The notes under the pieces are model-generated. The model ran no database searches. It was not told the origin of the DNA and saw only the letters and a program-made list of their open reading frames with translations. A program made the translations under genes and the position numbers. Below, piece after piece: positions 36,148 to 44,974 of a stretch of DNA of 64,000 nt. Position 1 is the stretch's first letter. Every line of letters begins with the position of its first letter. Source of the stretch: Methylorubrum extorquens (GTDB taxonomy: Bacteria; Pseudomonadota; Alphaproteobacteria; Rhizobiales; Beijerinckiaceae); assembly GCF_024169925.1 (NCBI RefSeq), contig NZ_JALJXF010000001.1:3416001-3480000 (forward strand), read 5' to 3'.

Positions 36148-36552
36148 TCAGTCCTCGACCGGGATCGAGCGCGGACGGCCCGCCTCGTCGATGGCGACGA
36201 AGGTGAAGGTCGCATCGGTGACCTTTTCGCGAATCCGGGTCTGGAAGCGCCGCGCCCAGGCCTCCAAGTGGATCTTCATCGAGGTGCGTCCGACCCGGCC
36301 GATCCGGGTATAGACGCACAGCACATCCCCGACCCGCACGGGCCGGATGAAGGTCATTGCATCGACGGCCACGGTCACGACCCGGCCCTGCGCCCGCTCG
36401 ACCCCGGCGATGCCGCCGGCCTGATCCATCTGCGACAGCACCCAGCCGCCGAAGATGTCACCGTTGGCGTTGGTGTCGGCCGGCATGGCGATCGTGCGCA
36501 CCGTCAGGTCGCCGACGGGATGCTCGTCGCCCACATCGATCGTCTGCATCAT
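36148..36552 (-). CDS. yciA: YciA-type acyl-CoA thioesterase (hotdog fold)
   Basis: 134 residues starting at ATG 36552 behind GGGGGGA. The hotdog helix motif is clear: PADTNANGDIFGGWVLSQMD, with the conserved N and D of the acyl-CoA hydrolase family, followed by VAVDAMTFIRPVRVGDVL. Such hexameric enzymes release free acids from short- and medium-chain acyl-CoAs. In Methylobacterium the ethylmalonyl-CoA pathway makes many such acyl-CoAs, and YciA activity on these is known from related strains. Convergence of sequence and length supports the call. Confidence 0.88.
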   Translation of the reverse strand: MMQTIDVGDEHPVGDLTVRTIAMPADTNANGDIFGGWVLSQMDQAGGIAGVERAQGRVVTVAVDAMTFIRPVRVGDVLCVYTRIGRVGRTSMKIHLEAWARRFQTRIREKVTDATFTFVAIDEAGRPRSIPVED

Positions 36553-36637
36553 CGATCCCCCCGTTCGCGCCGATTCGAACACGCGTTGTCGGACAGCGAA
36601 GCACGGGCGCCGATCCCGCGCCAGAGGCGGAACCGCG

Positions 36638-36781
36638 TCAGGGCATCAGGCCGAGAAGCTCCAGCCCGGCTGCGAGAAAGATCGCCGCAGCGCAGACGAA
36701 CAGCTCGAGCGGGATGTCCTGCCAGGATAGGGTACGAGCGGGCGCAATCGCGCGCCGCTGCCGCGTCACGAGATCGATCAT
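36638..36781 (-). CDS. Small single-span membrane protein
   Basis: ATG at 36781 follows GGAGGACGTCCC, a strong ribosome-binding site. The 47-residue product is basic at the N-terminus (MIDLVTRQRRAIAPART) and ends in a hydrophobic helix (LELFVCAAAIFLAAGLELLG). The frame is open to 36901 but without a start signal. No family is recognised. Confidence 0.65.
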   Translation of the reverse strand: MIDLVTRQRRAIAPARTLSWQDIPLELFVCAAAIFLAAGLELLGLMP

Positions 36782-36902
36782 GGGACGTCCTCCGGAGCGA
36801 CCCGTCTCACGCGGGCCATACTCGCTTGAACGCCATCCTATATCGGTCCGCGGCCTTTGGAAAAGCGCGGGGGCTGATCGGTCGCTCCAAGATGTAAGCA
36901 CG

Positions 36903-36932
36903 AAAAAGCCCGGAGCGGTGACGCTCCGGGCT
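36903..36932 (-). terminator. Terminator after the Tyr/Arg-rich exported protein gene
   Basis: Stem AGCCCGGAGCG (36907-36917) and CGCTCCGGGCT (36922-36932), with a T-run on the minus strand (A at 36903-36907). It ends transcription coming from 37272-36991. Confidence 0.85.
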
Positions 36933-36990
36933 CAGATCGGAAACGATCGTCTTCAGAAGTCAGGCGTGACTCCCGAGGGATCCGTTCGGC

Positions 36991-37272
36991 TTAGTAGTAG
37001 AAGCGACGCGGGCCATAGAAACGGCGCGGGCCGTAAAACGGACGGCGGTAATACGGGCGACGGTAGAACGGGCGCGGGCCGTAGAACCGGCGGCCGTAAT
37101 AGGGGCGCGGACCCCAGCCACGGCGGTAATATTGCGCCTTCTCGACGGTCGCGGGCGTGGCTTCGGTCACGAGCGCGGACGACGGGCCGACCGGGGCGGC
37201 CGACGCACCCTGCGGTGCCACCGCAGCGAGGCCAAGGACCATCAGCGCGGCAAGGAGGAGTTTTCTGAGCAA
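36991..37272 (-). CDS. Secreted Tyr/Arg/Pro-rich small protein
   Basis: TTG at 37272 has GAGGGAA seven bases upstream and is followed directly by a signal peptide (LRKLLLAALMVLGLAAVAP, cleaved after GASA). I chose it over upstream codons, which are not protein-like. The mature part is a run of R-R-F/Y-Y-G-P-R-P/F repeats, about eight units, ending in FYY. Short exported Tyr/Arg-rich proteins like this are common in Methylobacterium; their function is unknown. The tandem repeats suggest an extended, positively charged chain that may bind wall or outer-membrane polymers. Confidence 0.78.
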   Translation of the reverse strand: MLRKLLLAALMVLGLAAVAPQGASAAPVGPSSALVTEATPATVEKAQYYRRGWGPRPYYGRRFYGPRPFYRRPYYRRPFYGPRRFYGPRRFYY

Positions 37273-37400
37273 GTGGGCATTCCCTCTTCGGCAATCGCGA
37301 ACGGACACGCCGAACCCGGCGTACCGCGCGAGCGAGAACGCACGAGGCCGCAAAACGGTTTCGCAAAAAATGAGCGCCTGCGGTGACCTATGAAACGGGG

Positions 37401-37586
37401 TCAGGCGATCTTCGTCGTCATGTCGACGACGGACGCCTGGGCGCTTCCCTTCACCAGTTCGATGCCGCGCTCGCAATCCTCGCGGCGAACATAGCTCTCA
37501 CCGGAATCTGCGATGACGTTGCCGTTCTGGACGCGCAGGCGCCAGCGCCACTGCCCACCCGCATCACGATAGAGTTCGTAGCGCAT
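37401..37586 (-). CDS. DUF1508 (YegP-like) protein
   Basis: Sixty-one residues from ATG 37586. The single DUF1508 unit is recognisable: YELYRDAGGQWRWRLRVQNG, NVIADSGESY and ERGIELVKGSA. This is the one-repeat form of E. coli YegP, a fold with no established biochemical role. The start is supported by GGAG upstream. Confidence 0.85.
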   Translation of the reverse strand: MRYELYRDAGGQWRWRLRVQNGNVIADSGESYVRREDCERGIELVKGSAQASVVDMTTKIA

Positions 37587-37759
37587 CCCGCCTGATCTCC
37601 TGACAGGCCGTGCTCCGAACGAGAACGGCGCGGGATGAACGCATCCCGCGCCGAAAAGATCGATTTCCATGTCCCGTCGAGACCCGAGGATCGGTTGCGT
37701 CGTCCCCCGCCGCGCAATGCGGCGAGAGTCCGATGCGGGATCGTCAGGTCATCCGGCGA

Positions 37760-39292
37760 TCAGGAGCGCGGTGCGCGATCGAGCCAGCCGATCGCCCGGC
37801 CGCCCTCGCCACCGGAGCGCGCGGGCCGACCGTCGCGACGGCCGTCGCTCGGACGGGCTCCTTGCGGACGCGCACCCTGCGGGCGGGCCTCACCGGCCCG
37901 CTCGGGGCGGCGCTGGTCCTGCCGCTGAGCGTCGGGACGCGGTGCGCCGGCGGCGCGCTGGTCCTGGCGGTGGCCCGGCTGTCCGCCGGGACGCCCGCCG
38001 CGAGCGTCGTGGGCGCGCGGCTCGCCGCGTCCCTCGCCACCCTGGCCGCGACCGCCGCCCGGACGACCCTGGCGCTGGCCGGGGCGACCCTGCGGCTGAC
38101 GCGGCGGACGGCGCGCCTCCTCGGCGGCGTTATCCTGCGCCTCCTGGCGCGTCGGCGGCACGAAGCCCTCGGGGAACCCGGCGACGGGTACCTTCTGACG
38201 CGTGGTGCGCTCGATGTCGCGCAGGTAGCTGCGCTCCTCGTCGTTGCAGAACGAGATCGCCTGGCCCTCCGCACCCGCGCGGGCCGTGCGGCCGATGCGG
38301 TGGACATAGGATTCCGGCACGTTCGGCAGATCGTAGTTCACGACGTGGGTCACGCCATCGACATCGATACCGCGGGCGGCGATGTCGGTGGCCACCAGCA
38401 CGCGGCAGGAACCGTCACGGAAGGCGGCAAGCGCCCGCTCGCGCTGCGGCTGGCTCTTGTTGCCGTGAATCGCCGCGCTGACGACGTTGGCCTTGTCGAG
38501 GCCGCGCACGACCCGGTCCGCGCCGTGCTTGGTGCGGGTGAAGACGAGCACACGCTCGATCTTCGGATCACGCAGGACGTGATTGAGCAGGGCCTGCTTG
38601 GCGCCCGTGTGGCAGAAGATGACCTGCTGATCGACCCGCTCGGCGGTGGTCGCCACGGGGGTGACCGCGACCTGCACCGGGTTGCTGAGGTACTGGTCGG
38701 CAAGCCCGGCGATGTTCTTCGGCATGGTGGCCGAGAAGAACAGGCTCTGGCGCTTGGCCGGCAGCATCTTCACGATGCGCTTGAGCGCGTGGATGAAGCC
38801 GAGGTCGAGCATCTGGTCGGCCTCGTCGAGGACGAGGATCTCGACGCCCTCCAGCGTCAGCGCGCGGCGATCGACGAGGTCGATGAGCCGGCCCGGCGTG
38901 GCGACGAGGATATCGACGCCCGGCGCGATCGCCCGCTCCTGGCGGGTGATGTTCACGCCGCCGAACACGACGGTGTTGGTGTAGGGCAGATGCCGGCCGT
39001 AGTCCGAGAAGCTGTCGGCGATCTGGCTGGCGAGCTCGCGGGTCGGCGACAGCACGAGCACGCGGCAACCGCGGCGCGGCGCGCGGCGACTGTCGAGCGA
39101 CAGGCGATGCAGGATCGGCAGGGCGAAGGCAGCGGTCTTGCCGGTGCCGGTCTGGGCGATGCCGCAGAGGTCGCGGCCCTCCATCGCGGGCGGGACGGCC
39201 TGCGACTGGATCGGCGTCGGCGTAACGTAGCCGGCCTCTTCCAGCGCGCGGAGCACGGGCTGAGCGAGGCCGAAATCGGTGAATTGGGTCAA
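37760..39292 (-). CDS. rhlE: DEAD-box RNA helicase, RhlE type
   Basis: The best start is TTG at 39292 ([20 protein letters not shown]), where the Q-motif region of RhlE proteins begins; the open frame upstream to 39439 is not conserved in character. Motifs in order: [11 protein letters not shown] (Q), [11 protein letters not shown] (I), PTRELASQI (Ia), VATPGRL (Ib), VLDEAD (II), FFSATMP (III), [14 protein letters not shown] (V) and [10 protein letters not shown] (VI). A long low-complexity tail (from ~375) rich in Arg, Gly, Gln and Pro follows and should bind RNA. It remodels RNA structures, often in ribosome assembly or cold growth. Alone in its unit. Confidence 0.93.
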   Translation of the reverse strand: MTQFTDFGLAQPVLRALEEAGYVTPTPIQSQAVPPAMEGRDLCGIAQTGTGKTAAFALPILHRLSLDSRRAPRRGCRVLVLSPTRELASQIADSFSDYGRHLPYTNTVVFGGVNITRQERAIAPGVDILVATPGRLIDLVDRRALTLEGVEILVLDEADQMLDLGFIHALKRIVKMLPAKRQSLFFSATMPKNIAGLADQYLSNPVQVAVTPVATTAERVDQQVIFCHTGAKQALLNHVLRDPKIERVLVFTRTKHGADRVVRGLDKANVVSAAIHGNKSQPQRERALAAFRDGSCRVLVATDIAARGIDVDGVTHVVNYDLPNVPESYVHRIGRTARAGAEGQAISFCNDEERSYLRDIERTTRQKVPVAGFPEGFVPPTRQEAQDNAAEEARRPPRQPQGRPGQRQGRPGGGRGQGGEGRGEPRAHDARGGRPGGQPGHRQDQRAAGAPRPDAQRQDQRRPERAGEARPQGARPQGARPSDGRRDGRPARSGGEGGRAIGWLDRAPRS

Positions 39293-39559
39293 GTCGGTAC
39301 TTTCAAGGCAGCGGAACCCGCAATCCGGCGCATCAAATCGCGCGGGACTATCAAAGGCGGGTCCATCGGTCCGGGAGGCTGCCCGCGTGATGGGGCGGCC
39401 TGGGGTGCATACACGTTGAAGAGAGGGGCCGGGGCGCAACCTTGGAAAAGGCGCGAACCGTCACGCAGCCCCCTCAAGCGACCCCGTTCGGTCGCTGACG
39501 CTGCAACTGCGATATGCGACGTTGCACCCGCGAAGTCAATGAATGTCGGAGCGCCTCGC

Positions 39560-39802
39560 TCACGCCTCGTCGAATCGGCTCATGCTGAAAATCTCGATGC
39601 CCGCGCCGTCGACGACGCGAACTGCCTCGGCGGCCGTGCGCGCGCGTTGCGGCACTCGCGCCCGGGCGAACAGCCGCTTGGCCCGCTCCGCCGCCGCCTC
39701 CGGGCTCGCCGTCCGCACGGAGACCCGCTGCTGCACGCCGCCCGGCGCGTCCGGCTCCTCCGGCCCGAGCACTTCGATGTGATAGGTTTCTCGCACGGAC
39801 AT
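39560..39802 (-). CDS. Small conserved-looking hypothetical protein
   Basis: ATG at 39802 (MSVRETYHIEVLGPEEPD), 80 residues. The beta-alpha-beta pattern (HIEVLGP...QRVSVRTASPEAAAERAKRLFARAR ... RVVDGAGIEIFS) suggests a small soluble alpha/beta fold. No family recognised. Divergent from the sulfurtransferase gene. Confidence 0.65.
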   Translation of the reverse strand: MSVRETYHIEVLGPEEPDAPGGVQQRVSVRTASPEAAAERAKRLFARARVPQRARTAAEAVRVVDGAGIEIFSMSRFDEA

Positions 39803-40008
39803 GCACCCTTTTCGCTGTCGTCCCGCGCTTACCCGAAGATCGCGCCGGTGGCAGGGGCGTAACGGACGCCACACCGTCGCGCCTGCTTTTCACGCAGGGT
39901 GATCGCGCGAAGCAATTGCCATGACTTTTGGGCTCGTGGCCTTGCCGAATTCCCGCCAATGCCGGATGTGATGTCTTCCCCGCGAAGACCCGCGCAGCGA
40001 GGATGTTC

Positions 40009-40857
40009 ATGACCACATCGCCCTTCGTCACGGTGGAATGGCTGCATCAGCGCCTGAACGCGCCGGACGTCGTCGTGCTCGATGCCTCGTGGCACCTGCC
40101 GGCGCAGGGGCGCGACGCCGCGGCCGAGTATCAAGCGGCCCATATCCCCGGTGCGATCCGCTTCGATCTGGACGCGATGAGCGATACCGAATCCGCCCTC
40201 CCCCACATGCTGCCGCGGCCCGAGGTGTTCTCCTCGAAGATGCGGACGCTCGGGGTCGGCGACGGGGCGCAGGTCGTCGTCTACGATGGAATGGGGCTGT
40301 TCTCGGCGCCGCGGGTGCGCTGGATGCTCCAGACCTTCGGCATGCGCGAGGTCAAGATCCTGGAAGGCGGCATGCCCGCCTGGGTCGCGGCGGGCTACCC
40401 GACCGAGGACGGCGAGGGCCGCCCGCGCGACCGGCGCCATTTCACCGCCCGGCTCGACAACGGCGCCGTGGCGGATGCGGGTGACATCGCCCGCGCCCTG
40501 GCCGGCGGCACGACGCAGGTGGTCGATGCGCGCTCCGGCCCGCGCTTCCGCGGCGAGGAGGCGGAGCCGCGCCCCGGCGTTCGCCCCGGGCATATGCCCG
40601 GCGCCAAGAACCTGCATTACGCCGCCCTCCAAGCGAATGGCCGCCTGCGGGACGAGGCCTCGCTGCGGGCCGCAATCGCGGAGGCCGGCGTCGATCTCGA
40701 CCGGCCCGTCGTCACCACCTGCGGCTCGGGCGTGACCGCGGCCATCGTCGCGCTGGCACTCGAGACTTTGGGCAAGGAGCCGCGGGCGCTCTACGACGGC
40801 TCGTGGTCGGAGTGGGGCGCCGATCCCGCCCGCCCCGTCGAGACCAGCCCCGCCTGA
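40009..40857 (+). CDS. sseA: 3-mercaptopyruvate sulfurtransferase (two-rhodanese)
   Basis: ATG at 40009 with GAGGA seven bases upstream; 282 residues. Two rhodanese domains are seen: N-terminal VVLDASWHLP, GAIRFDLDAMSD and VVVYDGMGLFSAPRVRWML, and C-terminal VVDARSGPRFRG, PGHMPGAKNLHY. The active-site loop TTCGSGVTA, with catalytic Cys, matches the CG(S/T)GVTA loop of mercaptopyruvate sulfurtransferases rather than the CRKGVTA loop of thiosulfate enzymes. It transfers sulfur from 3-mercaptopyruvate to thiols or cyanide. Confidence 0.93.
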   Translation: MTTSPFVTVEWLHQRLNAPDVVVLDASWHLPAQGRDAAAEYQAAHIPGAIRFDLDAMSDTESALPHMLPRPEVFSSKMRTLGVGDGAQVVVYDGMGLFSAPRVRWMLQTFGMREVKILEGGMPAWVAAGYPTEDGEGRPRDRRHFTARLDNGAVADAGDIARALAGGTTQVVDARSGPRFRGEEAEPRPGVRPGHMPGAKNLHYAALQANGRLRDEASLRAAIAEAGVDLDRPVVTTCGSGVTAAIVALALETLGKEPRALYDGSWSEWGADPARPVETSPA

Positions 40858-41043
40858 GCGGTGAAGCGCCGCCGCGTCGGGCCGGTGCATTCCGGGGATG
40901 CCGGCCCCGGCGAGGACGACACAGCGTTAAAGGGCGGTTAAGAGGACGGGCATAAGCTTGGCCGAAGCCGGCTGCCGGGCGCCCATCGTGCGGGTCCGGG
41001 CGGCGACCCGTACGGCCCGTCTCGAAGGCTCGGAGGATACGGC

Positions 41044-42756
41044 TTGGGCAGGGGCCCCGAACGCTGGCAGCTCTACCGCCTGCTCGGTCACGAGATCGTC
41101 CGCGCGGTTCGCGAGCGGACAGCACAGCTCACGGCGCGGCCCGAGATCCTCACCCGCGCGCGGGTGACCGGCCTCGTGATCGCGCCGCACGACCTGCGGA
41201 CCAGCGACGCCTCGCTCGCCGACGACATCTATTCCGGCCTGTTCGTCTTCGCCGGCCGCTCGCTGGTGGTGAGCGGACGGTCGCCCTTCGACTACGATCC
41301 TCCCTCCCCCGAATGGGCGGACGCGCTCTACGGCTTCGGCTGGCTGCGCCACCTGCGGGCTGCCGACACGGCCCTGGCCCGCGCCAATGCCCGCGCCTTC
41401 GTCTCGGACTTCATGGGCGGACGCGGCGAGGCCGCCCGCGCCAGCCCGGTGCCGGTCGCCTCACGCCGGCTGATCTCGTTCCTGTGCCAGTCTCCGTTGG
41501 TGCTGGAGGGGGCAGACCACGCCTTTTATCAGGCCTTCCTCAAGGCCGTGGGCAAGGGTGCGCGGGAACTGGAGCGCTCGCTGCGGCGCTCGTCACCGCC
41601 GCAATCGCGCCTGCTGGCGGCGGTAGCGCTGACCTATGCCGGCCTGTGCTGCGAGGGCATCGAGCCGATCCTGCGCCGGGCCACCCGCATCCTCGTGCGT
41701 GAACTCGAAGCGCAGATCCTGCCGGATGGCGGCCATCAGTCCCGCGATCCGCGATTTGCCATGGAGCTGCTGCTCGATCTGCTGCCGCTTCGCCAGAGCT
41801 TCCTCAGCCGCAGCGTCGATCCGCCGGAGGCGCTCCTGCGCGCCGTCGACCGGATGCTGCCGGCGCTGCGCCTCCTGCGCCACGGCGATGCCTCGCTCAG
41901 CCACTTCAACGGCATGGGCGTGACGGCGGCCGACCATCTCGCCACGCTGCTGGTCTATGACGGGGCCGGCACCGAGCCGCTGATGTACGCCTCCCATTCC
42001 GGATACGCCCGGCTCGAACTGGGGCGGGTCGTGCTCGTCTGCGATGTCGGTGCACCGCCGCCGATGGATCAGTCGCGCGAGGCTGGCGCCGGCTGCCTCT
42101 CCTTCGAACTGACGAGCGGGGCGCAGCGCATCGTCGTCAATTGCGGCAGTCCCGCGAGCGGCGGCGAGTTGCGCCGGGCCGCGCGCAGCACCGCCGCCCA
42201 CTCGACGGCGACGGTCGCCGACACCTCCTCCTACCGCTTCCTCGACCAGCCGGAGGATTGGTGGATCAGCCGGATCGCCGCCCGCTGGCTGCTGTATCGC
42301 CGCGGCCCCGTGGTCCTGCGCGGCCCCGGTCCGGTCGCGGTCGAGCGGCGCACGGAGAACGGGGCTGCGGTCCTCGCCGCGCGCCATGACGGCTACGTCA
42401 CCGAATTCGGGATCCTGCACGAGCGCCGCTGGCGCCTTTCCGACAGCCCCGTGCGTCTGGCAGGCGAGGATGCGTTCCGGCGTGACAGCAAGCGCCCGCG
42501 CTCGCGGCCCCAGCCGGTGGCGGTGCGCTTCCATCTCCACACCGCCGTCGCGGCGCAGCCTCAGGACGACGGCAGCGTGATGCTGGGCCTGCCGACGGGT
42601 GAGCGATGGCGCTTCACGGTGGAGGGCGCGACGGCGGCGATCGAGGAGAGCGTGTATTTCGCAGGCGTCGTCGGTGCACGGCGCACCGCGCAGATCGTCC
42701 TGCACCTAACGGTGGACGAGGACGCGCTGGTACGCTGGCAGATCGAGCAGGTCTGA
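41044..42756 (+). CDS. Heparinase II/III-like protein
   Basis: TTG at 41044 is preceded by GGAGG at six bases; the 570-residue product starts LGRGPERWQLYRLL. The N-terminal alpha/alpha-toroid half (to ~330) contains WADALYGFGWLRHL and SHFNGMGVTAADH. The C-terminal beta-sheet half has LSFELTSGAQRIVVNCGSP, AHSTATVADTSSYRF, and an HDGYVTEFGILHERRW stretch, as in the heparinase II/III family. Members cleave acidic polysaccharides or belong to surface polysaccharide pathways. Alphaproteobacteria typically keep one such gene directly before purH, as here. Substrate unknown; no signal peptide is visible. Confidence 0.88.
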   Translation: MGRGPERWQLYRLLGHEIVRAVRERTAQLTARPEILTRARVTGLVIAPHDLRTSDASLADDIYSGLFVFAGRSLVVSGRSPFDYDPPSPEWADALYGFGWLRHLRAADTALARANARAFVSDFMGGRGEAARASPVPVASRRLISFLCQSPLVLEGADHAFYQAFLKAVGKGARELERSLRRSSPPQSRLLAAVALTYAGLCCEGIEPILRRATRILVRELEAQILPDGGHQSRDPRFAMELLLDLLPLRQSFLSRSVDPPEALLRAVDRMLPALRLLRHGDASLSHFNGMGVTAADHLATLLVYDGAGTEPLMYASHSGYARLELGRVVLVCDVGAPPPMDQSREAGAGCLSFELTSGAQRIVVNCGSPASGGELRRAARSTAAHSTATVADTSSYRFLDQPEDWWISRIAARWLLYRRGPVVLRGPGPVAVERRTENGAAVLAARHDGYVTEFGILHERRWRLSDSPVRLAGEDAFRRDSKRPRSRPQPVAVRFHLHTAVAAQPQDDGSVMLGLPTGERWRFTVEGATAAIEESVYFAGVVGARRTAQIVLHLTVDEDALVRWQIEQV

Positions 42757-43002
42757 TTTCGATCGGCGATGAACCCGGCTCTGCGCCGATTGCTCCCGAG
42801 TTGCGGAGCGGCGGGCCTCCACCGGATGCACGAAAGTCCCCCGACGAGGGCTTCCGTACCGCTCGGTCTGACGAGGCTCTTAAGTGTAGCGGTTGAAACA
42901 ACCGCGTCTTCAAGCGGAGATCGTCCGCTTCAACTGGCCGCCCCAGCCGGTTCCATGCTACCGCGCGCGCAAATTCCCTCACCGACGACACAGGCGATCC
43001 CC

Positions 43003-44601
43003 ATGCCGCGCGACCAGATCCGGGTCACCCGCGCCCTTCTTTCCGTTTCGGACAAGACCGGGCTCACGGACTTTGCTGCGGCGCTGAGCCAGCGGGGCGT
43101 CGAACTGGTCTCGACGGGCGGCACCCACCGTGCGCTCACTGAAGCGGGGCTGGCCGTCCGGGAAGTGTCCGAGCTGACGCGCTTCCCCGAAATGATGGAC
43201 GGGCGGGTGAAGACGCTGCATCCGGCCGTCCATGGCGGCTTGCTCGCGGTGCGCGACAACCCCGAACATCAGGCGGCGTTGGCCGCCCACGGAATCAGTG
43301 CGATCGACCTGCTCGTGGTCAACCTCTACCCGTTCGAGGAGACGCTGAAGGCCGGCAAGGCCTACGACGACTGTGTCGAGAACATCGATGTCGGCGGCCC
43401 GGCGATGATCCGCGCGGCGGCCAAGAACCATGCCGACGTCGCCGTGGTGGTCGATGTCTCGGACTATGCGACCATCCTCGCCGAACTCTCGGCGCACGGG
43501 GGCAACCTCACCGCCGCGACCCGCCGCCGGCTCGCGCAGAAGGCGTTTTCGCGCACCGCCTCCTACGACGCGGCGATCGCCAACTGGCTCGCCGAGGTCG
43601 AGGGGAGCGACGCGGCCCCGACCTTCAAGGCGCTCGGCGGCACGCTCGCCCAGAGCTTGCGCTACGGCGAAAACCCGCACCAGTCGGCCGCCTTCTACCG
43701 CCTGCCAGGGACCCTGCGCCCCGGCATCGCCACCGCCCGGCAGGTCCAGGGCAAGGAACTGTCCTACAACAACCTCAACGACACCGACGCGGCCTATGAA
43801 TGCGTCGCCGAGTTCGACCCCGCCCGCACGGCGGCGGTGGCGATCATCAAACACGCCAACCCCTGCGGCGTCGCGGAGGGGGCGGATCTGCTGGCGGCCT
43901 ACGAGCAGGCGCTGGCCTGCGATCCGACCTCGGCCTTCGGCGGCATCGTCGCCCTCAACCGGCCGCTCGACGCCGAGGCCGCGCGAAAGATCGTCGAGAT
44001 CTTCACCGAGGTCATCATCGCCCCCGACGCCTCCGAGGAGGCACGCGCCATCGTCGGCGCCAAGAAGAACCTGCGGCTGCTGCTGGCGGGCGGCCTCGCC
44101 GACCCGCGGGCGAAGGGCGAGGTTGTCCGCACCGTGGCGGGCGGCTTCCTGGTCCAGGGCCGGGATGCGCTCAGCGTGGACGACATGGACCTGAAGGTCG
44201 TGACCCGGCGCGCCCCGAGCGAGGCGGAACTCGCCGACATGCGCTTCGCCTATCGGGTGGCCAAGCACGTGAAGTCGAACGCCATCGTCTACGCCAAGGG
44301 CGGCGCCACGGTCGGCATCGGTGCCGGGCAGATGTCGCGGGTGGATTCCTCGATCACCGCCGCGCGCAAGGCAGCGGAAGCGGCGCAGCGCCTCGGCCTT
44401 TCCGAGAGCCTTGCCAAGGGTTCGGCCGTCGCCTCCGACGCCTTCTTCCCCTTCGCCGACGGTCTGCTCGCCGCGGCGGAAGCCGGTGCCACCGCCGTGA
44501 TCCAGCCCGGCGGTTCGATGCGCGACGATGAGGTGATCCGGGCCGCCGACGAGGCCGGACTCGCCATGGTGTTCACCGGCGTGCGCCACTTCCGGCATTA
44601 A
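43003..44601 (+). CDS. purH: PurH: AICAR formyltransferase / IMP cyclohydrolase
   Basis: Catalyses the last two steps of IMP synthesis, using 10-formyl-tetrahydrofolate. ATG at 43003 ([20 protein letters not shown]) gives 532 residues, the normal size; the upstream open frame is unsupported. The N-terminal cyclohydrolase domain has [28 protein letters not shown] and [17 protein letters not shown]. The transformylase has the K-H motif [36 protein letters not shown] and [11 protein letters not shown] terminator follows. The upstream 246 bases show no riboswitch I recognise. Confidence 0.98.
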   Translation: MPRDQIRVTRALLSVSDKTGLTDFAAALSQRGVELVSTGGTHRALTEAGLAVREVSELTRFPEMMDGRVKTLHPAVHGGLLAVRDNPEHQAALAAHGISAIDLLVVNLYPFEETLKAGKAYDDCVENIDVGGPAMIRAAAKNHADVAVVVDVSDYATILAELSAHGGNLTAATRRRLAQKAFSRTASYDAAIANWLAEVEGSDAAPTFKALGGTLAQSLRYGENPHQSAAFYRLPGTLRPGIATARQVQGKELSYNNLNDTDAAYECVAEFDPARTAAVAIIKHANPCGVAEGADLLAAYEQALACDPTSAFGGIVALNRPLDAEAARKIVEIFTEVIIAPDASEEARAIVGAKKNLRLLLAGGLADPRAKGEVVRTVAGGFLVQGRDALSVDDMDLKVVTRRAPSEAELADMRFAYRVAKHVKSNAIVYAKGGATVGIGAGQMSRVDSSITAARKAAEAAQRLGLSESLAKGSAVASDAFFPFADGLLAAAEAGATAVIQPGGSMRDDEVIRAADEAGLAMVFTGVRHFRH

Positions 44602-44619
44602 GCGCCGGCCGAATGAACG

Positions 44620-44650
44620 AAAAAGCCCCGCCTCACGGCGGGGCTTTTTT
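44620..44650. terminator. Bidirectional terminator after purH
   Basis: Symmetrical A-run, GCCCCGCC stem, TCAC loop, GGCGGGGC stem and a six-T run. It ends purH on the plus strand and would also work on the minus strand. Confidence 0.95.
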
Positions 44651-44678
44651 CATTGACGCGCCTGGAGTTGCGAAGCGC

Positions 44679-44751
44679 CGTCATCGCGAGAGAAAGCGAG
44701 GCGATCCAGGGCTGACCTAGAGCCGTATCCGGCCTGATTACATCAGGCCGG
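44679..44751. repeat. Dispersed intergenic repeat and perfect hairpin
   Basis: 44679-44711 reads as CGTCATCGCGAGAGAAAGCG followed by AGGCGATCCAGG, a member of the very common alphaproteobacterial intergenic repeat of the form 'TCATTGCGAGCGAAGCGAAG...CAATCCAG'. Next, CCGGCCTGAT (44729-44738) pairs perfectly with ATCAGGCCGG (44742-44751) around a three-base loop. There is no gene between purH and actP (44602-44974); this repeat and two terminator-like hairpins fill it. Confidence 0.7.
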
Positions 44752-44918
44752 AATCTCCAAATCATCGTTTCGACGCGCATTCTTTCGACGAGACGGTAAT
44801 CACTCCGTCGGAATGCACTTGAGCCGGAAAGGTCGCTTCTCGGTTCGCTTCGGCTCCGCCTCGCGATGTCGGAGGGCTCCGGGGTGTCCCGAGCGGTTCA
44901 TCCGGAAGCGGACAAGCG

Positions 44919-44951
44919 AAAGGGGCGCAGCCTTATCGGCCGCGCCCCTTT
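44919..44951. terminator. Terminator-like hairpin downstream of actP
   Basis: AAAGGGGCGC (44919-44928) pairs with GCGCCCCTTT (44942-44951). The T-run is short on the minus strand, so termination of the acetate gene unit is likely but not certain. Confidence 0.65.
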
Positions 44952-44974
44952 TCGTTTCTTGCAGGACAGACGCT

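Noticed and set aside
37610..39862. 750-codon plus-strand frame opposite the RNA helicase
   Set aside because: The minus strand encodes all DEAD-box motifs; the plus frame is repetitive and arbitrary.
42757..43002. Purine riboswitch before purH
   Set aside because: No recognisable three-way-junction consensus; the region is GC-rich without clear structure.
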